Assembly: GCA_023446735.1 (NCBI GenBank)
Contig: JAEXPQ010000073.1
Coordinates: forward strand, 1 to 36,248
Length of the DNA stretch: 36,248 nucleotides
Reading direction: 5' to 3'
Source: Verrucomicrobiota bacterium
GTDB taxonomy: Bacteria > Verrucomicrobiota > Verrucomicrobiia > Opitutales > Opitutaceae
A model generated the notes under the pieces. That model ran no database searches. It had not been told where the DNA came from and was given only the letters and a program-made list of their open reading frames with translations. Below, one piece after another: positions 7,897 to 15,478 of the stretch (the first letter of the stretch is position 1; every line of letters starts with the position of its first letter). A program made the translations under genes and the position numbers.

Positions 7897-9366
7897 TCAG
7901 TCCAGCGCCCCCTCCACGCTCCAGCCATCACCCTCGCGGCGCGCGAGTTGATAGAGTCCACCTTGGGCGAGCTCGACGTGCCACACCTCCACGGCCCAGC
8001 CGTCGGGCCGCCACCACTCGCCGCTGCTGCGCCATGGTCCGCGTGCCGTCCGCACCGCGTCGCGCACCCCGGCGGACTCCACGCGCACCGGACGCTCGTC
8101 CGCCACCTCCACGCGGGCCGGCCACGCCGGCCGGAACCGGCGCAACGTGAATCCGCGCTCCGGATGCACCGGCGCCGCCTCAGGCGCGGGCACGATGTCG
8201 CCTGGCTTCTCGACCGCGAAGGCATCGGGCCGGTGGGTGTCGAGCGGCGCGGGCGTGCCGACGCGGCCCTCGCCCACGATCGCGGCCAGCCGCGCGAGGT
8301 TGTCCCAGAACACCGCCGGATCGCGCAGCCCGGTGTCGAAGAGCCCGCCCTGCTTCTGCGGCGGACGCCCCGGCGTCGCCACCAACCGCGCGCCGACCAC
8401 GCGCGACTCGGTGCGCACCGTTTCGAGGTGCGACTGGAGCACGCGCATCCAGCTGTCAACGTCGGTGCCCGGCTCGGGCAGGCGCAGCTCGCGCCGGTTG
8501 TCGGTCTCGTCCTCGAGGAGCAGCGTAAACGTGAGCGCCTCCGCCGCGAGCCCCTCGGCGCGCAGCTCGAGTGCGACGCATTCGGCGAATCGCCGCAGCC
8601 GGAACAGCAGCGGCTCCAACGACTCGATCGGCGGCTCGTAGTCCCACGCGGCGGCGAAACTACGCGCCGGCTGCGCGAGCCGGAGCGGCCGCGTCGCCTC
8701 GCCCGCCGCACGCTCCCAGAGTTGCACGCCCTCGACGCCGATCCGCTGGCCCACCTCTCCCTTCGCGAGGGCCGTCAGCTCGCCGCAGGTGCGGATGCCC
8801 CACCCTTGCAGGATCGCCGCGTGCGCCGGCGTGGGCTCCGCGAACGCGAGCGGAAGCGGCGCAAGAAATCCGGCGAGTTCTTCGACCACAAGGATCGGCT
8901 CGGCGCAGCGCGCGGCGTAGAACGCCGTCTGCGGCGTGGTCGCCGCGCCGCCACGCGCGGGCAGGCCGGCGGCGGCGAGCTCGGCGAGGGCAGCGTGCAT
9001 CCGTTTTCCGGTGTCGGCGACGTCAGCCCCCTGCAGATCGACCGTCGCGCAGCCCGCAGCGGTGAACTCGACCCGCGGCGAGAGCGTGAACGCCGCCGCG
9101 AGCAGCAGGCGGTTGGCCTCGATCTCCGCCGTCGGATCGCGCGGGCGCAGCGCGATGCCAGGGCAGCGCGCCATCGCGAGCGTGGCGGTGAGGCCCGGAG
9201 CGACGCCGCGCACCTCGGCGGACACCGCAACCACCGTCGCCTTGCGCCCTTCCCCCTCGACCAGCGCCACCGGCACGCGTGCAAGTGCCGGATCGCCGCG
9301 CCGCAGCGCATGCAGCGCGAAGTCCGGCACGAGCAGCACGGCAAAACGTGGGGCGGACGAGATCAT
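7897..9366 (-). CDS. imuB: ImuB, inactive Y-family polymerase homologue of the SOS mutasome
   Basis: A 489-residue adaptor that bridges DnaE2, ImuA and the sliding clamp. The Y-family fold is recognisable from ARVPVALVEGEGRKATVVAVS and EVRGVAPGLTATLAMARCPG to GIRTCGELTALAKGEVGQRIG. The usual catalytic acidic residues of active Y polymerases are not in place, as is normal for ImuB. A beta-clamp-binding motif is visible as QGGLF (residues 339-343). The C-terminal tail (GEWWRPDGWAVEVWHVEL, then YQLARREGDGWSVEGALD) is the ImuB-specific extension. It lies between imuA and dnaE2 on the same strand, separated from both by repeat elements rather than by the short overlaps often seen in this cassette. 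Confidence 0.95.
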   Translation of the reverse strand: MISSAPRFAVLLVPDFALHALRRGDPALARVPVALVEGEGRKATVVAVSAEVRGVAPGLTATLAMARCPGIALRPRDPTAEIEANRLLLAAAFTLSPRVEFTAAGCATVDLQGADVADTGKRMHAALAELAAAGLPARGGAATTPQTAFYAARCAEPILVVEELAGFLAPLPLAFAEPTPAHAAILQGWGIRTCGELTALAKGEVGQRIGVEGVQLWERAAGEATRPLRLAQPARSFAAAWDYEPPIESLEPLLFRLRRFAECVALELRAEGLAAEALTFTLLLEDETDNRRELRLPEPGTDVDSWMRVLQSHLETVRTESRVVGARLVATPGRPPQKQGGLFDTGLRDPAVFWDNLARLAAIVGEGRVGTPAPLDTHRPDAFAVEKPGDIVPAPEAAPVHPERGFTLRRFRPAWPARVEVADERPVRVESAGVRDAVRTARGPWRSSGEWWRPDGWAVEVWHVELAQGGLYQLARREGDGWSVEGALD

Positions 9367-9386
9367 GGCTTCAGTCCCTGAGTCCC

Positions 9387-9569
9387 ACGCCTGCGGGTGG
9401 ACGCGCTTGCCCCCAAGCGCGTCGCGCGCTCGGTCCGCGGCGAAGCGTCGTCACCGCCGCCAGCTCCATTCGGCCGCATGCGTTGGTCTGAGTCCGTGAC
9501 AGAAGCTCGCGCCGGCCGCCCGCCACGCCAGCAACCGCGTTGGGGGCAACGCGGTCCACCCGCAGGCGT
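9387..9569. repeat. REPIN-like element, family B copy 1 (imuB-imuA gap)
   Basis: Perfect 16-bp terminal inverted repeats: ACGCCTGCGGGTGGAC at 9387-9402 and its complement at 9554-9569. Each end carries its own small hairpin (GCGCTTGCCCCCAAGCGC; CGCGTTGGGGGCAACGCG). The interior is unrelated to the other family B copies. The element accounts for most of the 244-bp gap. Confidence 0.85.
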
Positions 9570-9610
9570 CTCGCTCCAGCCAAAGAGTGGGACTTGCGGT
9601 GACATCGTCC

Positions 9611-10273
9611 TCATCCCGCCAACTCCTCGAACGCGACGACGTCGGCGCGATGGCCGCGATCGAGTTCCACTTCGAGTTCACCGACCAGCTCGGCCTGCGG
9701 CCGAAGCGCTTCGCCCAGCCGCAACGGTTCGCGCAGCACCAGGCGCCACGGCACCGCGGGCACAAGCGGCTGCTCCGTCTTCACGAGCACCGCACCTCCG
9801 CCCTGCGCCGCGCGGTGCAGCCGGTGCCAGAGCGTCGCCGGCATGCGGCGGAGCACACGTTCCCCACAACCGCACAGATCGAGCACGACCACCGCGTAGT
9901 TCGCGTCGCGCACGAGAAGATCGGCCGCGGCGAGCGTCTGCTCGAGATTCGCGCAACGCACCCACACGAGATGCCGCAGCGCGTCGACGGCAAACGCCTC
10001 GGGCGCGAAGGAATCGGCGGCGTCGACCAGCGCCACGCGCTGCCGGGCCGCGCGCGTCGTGCGCAGGAGCTGCGCGAGGACCGACTGCCCGCCGCATCCT
10101 GGAACCTCAACGACCAACTCGGTCAACCGCCCGATCGGCAGCCCGCCGCCCAGCGCCTCATCGAGGGCCCGCACGCCCGTGGGCACGCCGCCGGCCGGCT
10201 TCCCCGTGGCCTGGGGAAAACGAGCGGCGAGCATCTGCCGCAGATCGGCGACTGACGGGTGGGGGCGGGACAT
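9611..10273 (-). CDS. imuA: ImuA, RecA-like SOS mutagenesis protein
   Basis: A 220-residue RecA/SulA-like protein that works with ImuB and DnaE2 in damage-induced mutagenesis. The fold is seen in GVPTGVRALDEALGGGLPIGRLTEL (residues 29-53), a P-loop position reading VPGCGGQSVL (57-66) and a Walker B-like strand YAVVVLDLCG. The Walker A lysine is replaced by Gln (GGQS), so ATP hydrolysis as in RecA is doubtful; ImuA proteins often have degenerate loops. The start is ATG 10273. It lies downstream of lexA in the same direction, with a 345-bp gap that contains a family A repeat. Confidence 0.88.
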   Translation of the reverse strand: MSRPHPSVADLRQMLAARFPQATGKPAGGVPTGVRALDEALGGGLPIGRLTELVVEVPGCGGQSVLAQLLRTTRAARQRVALVDAADSFAPEAFAVDALRHLVWVRCANLEQTLAAADLLVRDANYAVVVLDLCGCGERVLRRMPATLWHRLHRAAQGGGAVLVKTEQPLVPAVPWRLVLREPLRLGEALRPQAELVGELEVELDRGHRADVVAFEELAG

Positions 10274-10383
10274 TCCGGCTGGGCGTCATTTCTAGCACCG
10301 GGGTTCGGACATCCGCGGGTCGCAGGAAGCGGAGCGGGCAGAAAACTCCTGTCGAAGTCCCCGACTCTCCGACAGGGCAGCAC

Positions 10384-10493
10384 GCTTGCGGTAGGGTCGC
10401 CGCCCGCCGGCGGACCGCAGCAATGGCGCATGGTCCCAAGATGCAGTGCCGCATCCAAACGGTCCGGACGCAAGGACCGACCCTACCGCAAGC
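10384..10493. repeat. Inverted-repeat element, family A copy 2 (imuA-lexA gap)
   Basis: Perfect 16-bp terminal inverted repeats (GCTTGCGGTAGGGTCG and complement), with inner GCGGACCG/CGGTCCG words. The same family as 7737-7862; the middle differs. Confidence 0.88.
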
Positions 10494-10535
10494 GTGCTCT
10501 CGACGATGGAGAGGGCTTCTCGGTCCGAGGCCACT

Positions 10536-10554
10536 TGGCGGGCATAAAGCCCGC
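10536..10554. other. GC-rich hairpin downstream of lexA
   Basis: GGCGGGC, loop ATAAA, GCCCGCC: a 7-bp perfect stem. It could attenuate transcription between lexA and imuA, but there is no T-run on either strand. It may instead be another short palindromic repeat. Confidence 0.45.
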
Positions 10555-10618
10555 CCCACCATCCGGAGATGGTCTCGTCCCGAAGCATAAACGCGGGAGC
10601 GCGCAAAACCATGGGACC

Positions 10619-11227
10619 TCAGGCCACGCCGCGCCGCAGCACGCCGACAACCACGCCCTGGCACTCGAGCCGCTCGGGCACGATGTCGGCGTAACGTTTG
10701 TTCTCCGCGCGCAGCACCGGCCGGCCGCGGACATGGACGAGACGCTTGAGCGTCGAAGTGGTGCCATCGACCAGCGCGGCGATGATCTCGCCCACCCGCG
10801 GCGCACGGCGCACGAGCGCAACGATGTCGCCGTCGAGAATGTGCGCGTCGATCATCGAGTCGCCCTGCACGCGCAGCGCCCAGAAGTCCGTCGGCCGTGC
10901 ACGTTTCACCCCGAAGAACGCCGGATCGATCGCGAGCGTTTCCTCCGCCGCCTGCTGTTGTTCTGTCGGCACGCCCGCCGGAATCGCGCCGAAGACCGGG
11001 AGGTGGAACAAATGCCCCTGCACCTCGCGCGCCGTCACGCCCCAGCTGCCGTCGACGAGCTGCGACACCTGCCCCTTCGCCGCGAGCGCCTTGAGGTGGC
11101 AGCGCACCGAGTACTGGCTGGCGAAACCGAACTGCCGCTGGATCTCGCGCGTCGAGGGCGGAATCGAATGCTCCTCCTGGTGGGCGCGGATGAAGTCGAG
11201 CACGGCCTGCTGTTTCTCGGTAAGCAT
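10619..11227 (-). CDS. lexA: LexA repressor, SOS master regulator
   Basis: A 202-residue repressor-protease. The N-terminal winged helix starts MLTEKQQAVLDFIRAHQEEH, with the helix-turn-helix in STREIQRQFGFASQYSVRCHL (25-45). The autocleavage site is Ala84-Gly85 in GAIPAGVP. The catalytic dyad is Ser124 in QGDSMIDAHI and Lys161 in TLKRLVHV. I chose ATG 11227 because it gives the family N-terminus; a longer frame from 11290 adds 21 residues unlike LexA and would place the operator inside the gene. No Shine-Dalgarno sequence precedes this ATG. Instead, a 22-bp inverted repeat abuts and overlaps it, suggesting autoregulation and possibly a leaderless or very short leader mRNA. Confidence 0.96.
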   Translation of the reverse strand: MLTEKQQAVLDFIRAHQEEHSIPPSTREIQRQFGFASQYSVRCHLKALAAKGQVSQLVDGSWGVTAREVQGHLFHLPVFGAIPAGVPTEQQQAAEETLAIDPAFFGVKRARPTDFWALRVQGDSMIDAHILDGDIVALVRRAPRVGEIIAALVDGTTSTLKRLVHVRGRPVLRAENKRYADIVPERLECQGVVVGVLRRGVA

Positions 11228-11247
11228 ACTGCTCAGATGAGCAGTAT
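11226..11247 (-). promoter_or_regulatory. Probable LexA operator
   Basis: Two perfect 10-bp arms (ATACTGCTCA and its complement) around a 2-bp centre. The core is TGCTC-N4-GAGCA, one substitution per arm from the TGTTC-N4-GAACA motif that I recall for verrucomicrobial LexA. It overlaps the first bases of the lexA start codon. Confidence 0.8.
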
Positions 11248-11400
11248 TGCGCCAAAGGCAAGCCCGGCGACACCCCAGGGCGTTGGGCACGTCGCACGGG
11301 ACGCAGCGTGCCCAACCCCGCGCCCGCGGTTCCGAAATTGCCGCTGGCGCGCGGCACCCCGGCGCGCTTCCGTGGTCGGACTTTGCAGCCTCCCGCCACC

Positions 11401-12216
11401 ATGCGCCGCCTCGCCCTCCTCCTCGCCGCCCTCGCCTGCTCCGCCTTGCGCGCCGCCGAGCCGGCCACCGCCCCCGTCGGCTTCCTCCGCCCGGGCGAAA
11501 CCATCGAACTGCGCATGACCTACGGCCTCTTCGGCACGGCCGGCACCACGCGGATCGAAACCCTCGCCGAGGACTCGCCCGAGGGGCCGCGTTTCCGCAT
11601 CCGCGTCGCCACGAAAAGCCGCGGCGTGGTCGACTCCGTCTACCCCATCGTCAACGACTCCGAGTCCGTGCTCGACGCCACCACCGGCCGCCCGCTCACG
11701 GTCACGACCAAGGGCAAGAGCGGCAAACGGCTCACCGAGAAGACCACCACCTTCGACTACGCCACCGGCCAGGCCGTGCACGTGAACACCATCCGGCCGC
11801 ACCACAACGCCACCGTGCCCCTGCCGCCGGAGCCCGCCTACGACCTCATGGTCGCCGTCATGCAGGCACGCGAGTGGCGGCTCAAGCCCGGCGAGTCCCG
11901 CCGCGTGCTCTGCGTCAACGACGAGGACTTTTTCACCATTGAGGTCACTGCCCTCGCCGAGGAGCGCATCAAGACCCCGCTGGGCACCTTCGACACCGTC
12001 GTGCTCGAGCCCAAGCAGGTCGCCGGCAAACCGGCCTCGTTCTTCAAGAAGGGCGGCGCATTGAAAGTTTGGATCTCGAAGGGCGACCGCCCGCAGATCG
12101 TCCGCATGGACACAAAGATGAAGATCGGGACCATCGTCGCCGTCCTCACCGCGGAGACCCATCCTGTCGCCACACCGGTGGTGTCCGCCACGGCCGGCGC
12201 CACACCGGCGCCCTGA
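11401..12216 (+). CDS. DUF3108 domain secreted protein
   Basis: A 271-residue exported protein of unknown function. The N-terminus MRRLALLLAALACSALRAAEP is a clear signal peptide cleaved after ALRA, so it is periplasmic or outer-membrane associated. The body (FLRPGETIELRMTYGLFGTAG, then SRGVVDSVYPIVNDSESVLD, then ETKTPLGTF-like IKTPLGTFDTVVLEP and KVWISKGDRPQIVRMD) matches DUF3108, a beta-rich domain in Gram-negative envelopes. I use ATG 11401 rather than the in-frame ATG at 11308 because only it gives a signal peptide at the N-terminus. The gene is divergent from lexA. The tail is rich in Ala, Thr and Pro. Confidence 0.88.
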   Translation: MRRLALLLAALACSALRAAEPATAPVGFLRPGETIELRMTYGLFGTAGTTRIETLAEDSPEGPRFRIRVATKSRGVVDSVYPIVNDSESVLDATTGRPLTVTTKGKSGKRLTEKTTTFDYATGQAVHVNTIRPHHNATVPLPPEPAYDLMVAVMQAREWRLKPGESRRVLCVNDEDFFTIEVTALAEERIKTPLGTFDTVVLEPKQVAGKPASFFKKGGALKVWISKGDRPQIVRMDTKMKIGTIVAVLTAETHPVATPVVSATAGATPAP

Positions 12217-12259
12217 TCCGTTGAGGCCTGCAAAACAGACCGGCAGGCGCAGCACCGCG

Positions 12260-12524
12260 GCGTAGCGAAAGCCGCCAAGGCTTTCGATCCTGCGGCAGCG
12301 ATTATTGAGTCTCGCGCAATCGGCTGACCGAGGTGGGCCGCGTTGCCTCCAACGCGGTCGTGGGTGCGAGCAGCCGGGAGCAGCGCCAGTTCACGGATAA
12401 TCGCGGTTCTGCCGTGGGCCACGTCCTCGACCCGCTTGAGGGCAAGCGGGTCCACCCGCAGGCGTCAGACGGTCAGGCAAGGATCAATAGCGGTCGAAGC
12501 TCTGGCGAACTTCGCGACTACGCG
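12260..12524. repeat. Outer palindromic repeat (family C) split by a family B element
   Basis: The left part (12261-12286) ends in GCCAAGGCTTTCG and the right part (12501-12524) starts TCTGGCGAACTTCGC. The two are imperfect inverted repeats of each other. An uninterrupted unit with the same two words only about 20 bp apart lies at 21147-21202. Between them here sits the 187-bp family B copy 2. The right end contains the stop codon of the TPR gene. Confidence 0.7.
12303..12489 (-). repeat. REPIN-like element, family B copy 2
   Basis: Near-identical along its length, in inverse orientation, to 23411-23593. It runs from TATTGAGTCTCGCGCAAT through the CGCGTTG hairpin to the CCGCTTGAGGGCAAGCGG hairpin and GTCCACCCGCAGGCGTCAG. 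The interior is shared, unlike copy 1. Confidence 0.9.
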
Positions 12525-13305
12525 GGCGGCAGGGTCTTGAGCAACTCCACCGCCGGACCGAAACCGGGCGCGCGTTGCAGGAGCGCCTCGATCAACGTCC
12601 GCGCCTCCACCGCCCGCCCGAGCTGCGCCCGCATCGCCGCCTGCTTGAAACGCAACCAGGGGTTCTCGGGGATCTTGTCGGCGATCCGCCCATAGTACCG
12701 CTCGGCCAGATCGAGCCGGCCGTGTTTCTCGGCCAGGTCGGCGATCTCGTAGGGGTATCCCACGGATCGATCTGCGACGCCGCCTCCGCATGCCGTTCGA
12801 GCGCCCCCTCCGGGGCCGCCGCCGGCGCCGCGAAATACCAGCGCACGAGGCCCATGTGCGCGTCGATCAGATGACCGTCGAGCCGGTGCGCGGCGGCGTA
12901 CTCCTCGCCCGCCCGCCGCCGCAGGACCGCCCGCGCATCGTCGGCGGCGTCCTTGGACCGCTCCCACAACGCCTCCGCCAGCCGTGCGTGCGCCGGCGCG
13001 CTCTCCGGCTTCTCCGCCAGCACCCGCTCGAACAACGCCGCGGCCTCGGCCGCGCGCCCCTGCCGCAGGCGGATCTGCCCGAGCAGCGAAAGCGCCTCCG
13101 GAGCGACCGCCGCGCCCGCGGTCAGCGGCACGGTCAGTCGCTCCGCCGCCTCCAGGTCACCCTGTTCCAACGCCCCGGTCGCCTGCACGAACGGCGGCGG
13201 ACCGAGCGCATCGTCGTCGGCCGCCGCGCCCAGCAGCGGCGCGAACAAGCACGACAAACCGAGCCAAACCGGAGCACCGGACGAAAACACGCGCGGAAAA
13301 AGCAT
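12518..13305 (-). pseudogene. TPR-repeat secreted protein with a one-base frameshift
   Basis: The start is ATG 13305. A signal peptide (MLFPRVFSSGAPVWLGLSCL, cleaved near GAAA) is followed by tetratricopeptide repeats: GALEQGDLEAAERLTVPL, ALSLLGQIRLRQGRAAEAAA and ALFERVLAEKPESAPAHARL. The frame then breaks after QIDPW. The natural continuation YEIADLAEKHGRLDLAERYY, to ELLKTLPPA, is in the next frame. The break falls at a G4 run on the plus strand (12752-12755). Restoring one base (C4 to C5 on the coding strand) reads DPWDTPYEIADLAEKHG, a seamless TPR. So the gene is about 262 codons with a single deletion: either a recent pseudogene, a slippage site or a sequencing error. The role was probably periplasmic protein interaction; no partner is evident. 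Confidence 0.78.
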
Positions 13306-13357
13306 GCCGTTCTGTATCCCGCCCGGCGGTTTTTTCCCACCCCTTTTCCGTCCCCTA

Positions 13358-13394
13358 CGTCCGCGGGTGGACCCGTTTGCCCCAAGCGGTCGCC
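13358..13394. repeat. Half of a family B repeat (one hairpin end only)
   Basis: CCGCGGGTGGACCCG followed by TTTGCCCCAAGCGG resembles one end of the family B elements; no second end is found nearby. It lies in the 281-bp gap between the TPR and glycosylase genes, where I see no gene. Confidence 0.55.
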
Positions 13395-13586
13395 GACTCG
13401 CGCCACGGCGCGCACAGGGTCGCGCACCGACAGGCGCCGCCCGCGGCCGCCCGGACCCGCGACCGGTCGGGATGAATAGGCCGGACCTGATTCCGCTTAC
13501 CTGGTTCCCCTCTGTGCCCTCCGCCCGTATCGCCTCCGCCTCTGCGACCGATCCGACTGCCGCGCCGCGGCTGAATCGCTTCGCGC

Positions 13587-14192
13587 TCACTGCGCTTCGC
13601 CCGCCCGCGCCGCGCGCCGCTCCAGTTCGTCGATCCGCGCCGGATCGATCACGAACCGCCACGGCTTCGCCGCCCACACCGGCCCGGCGAAATCCACGCC
13701 CACCCGCGGCGTCGCGCGCACCCAACTTCTGGGCACCCGCACGCCGCGATCCTCGAGGTGCAGCCCGCTGGCCGGCTCGGCCGGGGCGCCGTCGAGCCGC
13801 CGGTCGATGCCGAGCGCCCGCGTCACGCGGCCCGGGCCGCTCGCCCCCGCCAACCCGCGGATCAGGACGGCCGCCGGCCAGCCCTCCGGCCCGGTCACGA
13901 GGTTGAGCATCTCGTGCACCCCGTAACAGAGATAAACATACCAACAGCCTCCGGGCCGGTACATCGTCGCCGTGCGCGCCGTTTTCCCGGCCCGCGCGTG
14001 GCAGGCCCGGTCGCGTTCGCCGTCGTAGGCCTCCACCTCGGTGATCAGGCGCGCCTCGGCCACGCCGTCGCGCGTGCGCACGAGGAAGCAGCCGAGCAGC
14101 CCGCGGGCGAGGCGCACGGTGCCGCGCCCGCGCCAGCGCTCCGGCGCCGGCACCGGGGAGGAACCAGGAAACGCGTTTGCCGCCGAGCCCAT
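13587..14192 (-). CDS. mpg: 3-methyladenine (alkyladenine) DNA glycosylase
   Basis: Base-excision-repair enzyme that removes alkylated purines and hypoxanthine from DNA. It belongs to the AAG/MPG family, not the AlkA/Tag families. Catalytic and wedge residues are visible in LITEVEAYDGERDRACHA (Glu54, Tyr56 and His65). They are followed by TATMYRPGGCWYVYLCYGVHEMLN, the most conserved family stretch, and AAVLIRG. The C-terminal SWVRATPRVGVDFA also fits. I chose ATG 14192 (201 aa, family length, GGGGG just upstream); two upstream in-frame ATGs (14249, 14348) run into the pfkB gene. It is divergent from the pfkB gene with 55 bp between. Confidence 0.94.
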   Translation of the reverse strand: MGSAANAFPGSSPVPAPERWRGRGTVRLARGLLGCFLVRTRDGVAEARLITEVEAYDGERDRACHARAGKTARTATMYRPGGCWYVYLCYGVHEMLNLVTGPEGWPAAVLIRGLAGASGPGRVTRALGIDRRLDGAPAEPASGLHLEDRGVRVPRSWVRATPRVGVDFAGPVWAAKPWRFVIDPARIDELERRAARAGEAQ

Positions 14193-14247
14193 GCCCCCGC
14201 AAATTGCCGGCCCCGAGTCGGGAAGCCACCGCAAATCACCCCGCGCC

Positions 14248-15177
14248 ATGCCGCACCTTTTCACGCTCACCGCCAATCTCCTCTGGGAGCAGACGCTCCA
14301 TTTCAAGGAATGGCAGCCCGACCGCACCCAACGCGCCTCCCGCTCCACCCATCAGGTCGGCGGCAAGGGCATCAACGTGGCCAAGATGCTCGCGCGCCTC
14401 GGCGCCGCGCACTCCGCCGTCTGCTTCCCCGGCGGCCCGACCGGCGCCGTCGTAGAGGCCTGGTTGCGCGAACGCGGCTTCTCCCTGCGCCCCTTCCCCT
14501 CCGCCGCGCCCGACACGCGCAGCGGCGTCGTCATCCGCAGCACGCGCACGGAGACGACCTTCCTCGGCCCCGACCAGCCGCTCGATCCCGCCGCCGTGCA
14601 CGCCGCCGCGGCCGCGCTCGCGACCGAGCCCGCCGACTCGGTCCTCGCCGTCTGCGGCAGCATCCCCGGCTGGGAGGGCAAGACCGGCGCCGCGTTCCGC
14701 GAGTTGTTCCAGTCCTGGCGCGGCCCGCTCGTGGCCGACACCTACGGCCCGCCCCTCAAGTGGCTCGTCGAGCGCCCGCTCGCGCTGGTGAAGATCAACC
14801 GCGAGGAGTTCGACCGGCTCGTGCCCGCCGATCCGGGCGACAAATCCGAACTGGCGTTCTCGATGCGCCTGGCCGAGACCGCCGCGCGCTGGCCGGTCGC
14901 CGCCTGGATCATCAGCGACGGCGCGAAGCCCGTCTGGTGCGCGCTCAAGGACGGCACCACCACCACGCTGCGCCCGCCGCCGGTGCGCGAGGTGTCGCCG
15001 ACCGGCTCGGGCGACGTGCTGCTCGCCGCGTTGCTGCACGCGCACTACAACCTCGGCCAATCCTGGCCCGAGGCGCTCGCCTACGCCCTGCCGCTCGCCT
15101 CCGCCAACGCCGCCCACGAGGGCATCGCCGAGTTCCCGCTCCCTCCGCAAGACGGACGGCCGCTCGCCGGACCGTGA
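14248..15177 (+). CDS. PfkB-family sugar kinase (1-phosphofructokinase/tagatose-6-P kinase type)
   Basis: A 309-residue ribokinase-fold kinase that phosphorylates a sugar or sugar phosphate in the cytoplasm. The N-terminal PfkB signature is HQVGGKGINVAKMLARLGA (residues 35-53), the form seen in 1-phosphofructokinases. The C-terminal signature reads SPTGSGDVLLAALLH, with the catalytic Asp near residue 256; GSGD replaces the usual GAGD. KINREEF is the typical mid-protein motif. There is no phosphotransferase or fruB/fruA gene beside it, so the substrate stays open. The start ATG 14248 gives the family N-terminus; longer frames are artefacts of GC-rich sequence. Confidence 0.85.
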   Translation: MPHLFTLTANLLWEQTLHFKEWQPDRTQRASRSTHQVGGKGINVAKMLARLGAAHSAVCFPGGPTGAVVEAWLRERGFSLRPFPSAAPDTRSGVVIRSTRTETTFLGPDQPLDPAAVHAAAAALATEPADSVLAVCGSIPGWEGKTGAAFRELFQSWRGPLVADTYGPPLKWLVERPLALVKINREEFDRLVPADPGDKSELAFSMRLAETAARWPVAAWIISDGAKPVWCALKDGTTTTLRPPPVREVSPTGSGDVLLAALLHAHYNLGQSWPEALAYALPLASANAAHEGIAEFPLPPQDGRPLAGP

Positions 15178-15263
15178 TGTAGCTTGCGGGCGGAATCCGG
15201 TCCCCGGTAATACTCCGGGCGCCGAAGGTGCGAACGCCCGAGGTTTCTTTGCGTGTGTCCCAC

Positions 15264-15340
15264 GCGGGGGTAGCTCAGCTGGATAGAGCAACGGTTTTCT
15301 AAACCGTCGGTCACGGGTTCGAGTCCCGTCCCCTGCGCCA
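15264..15340 (+). tRNA. tRNA-Arg (anticodon UCU), CCA encoded
   Basis: A complete cloverleaf. Acceptor GCGGGGG/CCCCTGC with one G-U pair, D-arm GCTC/GAGC, anticodon stem ACGGT/ACCGT with loop TTTCTAA (anticodon TCT), T-arm ACGGG/CCCGT around TTCGAGT, discriminator G and genomic CCA. It decodes AGA, a rare codon in such a GC-rich genome. Confidence 0.97.
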
Positions 15341-15478
15341 TCTTGCACCGGGCGCACCGTCGGTCAGCCCGAACGGCGATTTCCGGCAGGGCCGCGATGT
15401 TGTTCATTCGCGCCGTTCCTCCGCCGGCCTACCGGCGCTCGAGACTCGTCCCCTCGCCGCTCGACGTCCGGCGCCCGT

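Noticed and set aside
7948..9381. 477-codon open frame opposite imuB
   Set aside because: No recognisable motif and Arg-rich composition; a shadow of the ImuB frame.
10274..10383. Second LexA box before imuA
   Set aside because: GGTTCGGAC near 10311 is not an inverted repeat of the TGYTC-N4-GARCA form; no support.
15178..15478. Genomic-island attachment at tRNA-Arg(UCU)
   Set aside because: No repeated tRNA 3' end, no integrase and no composition change beside it.
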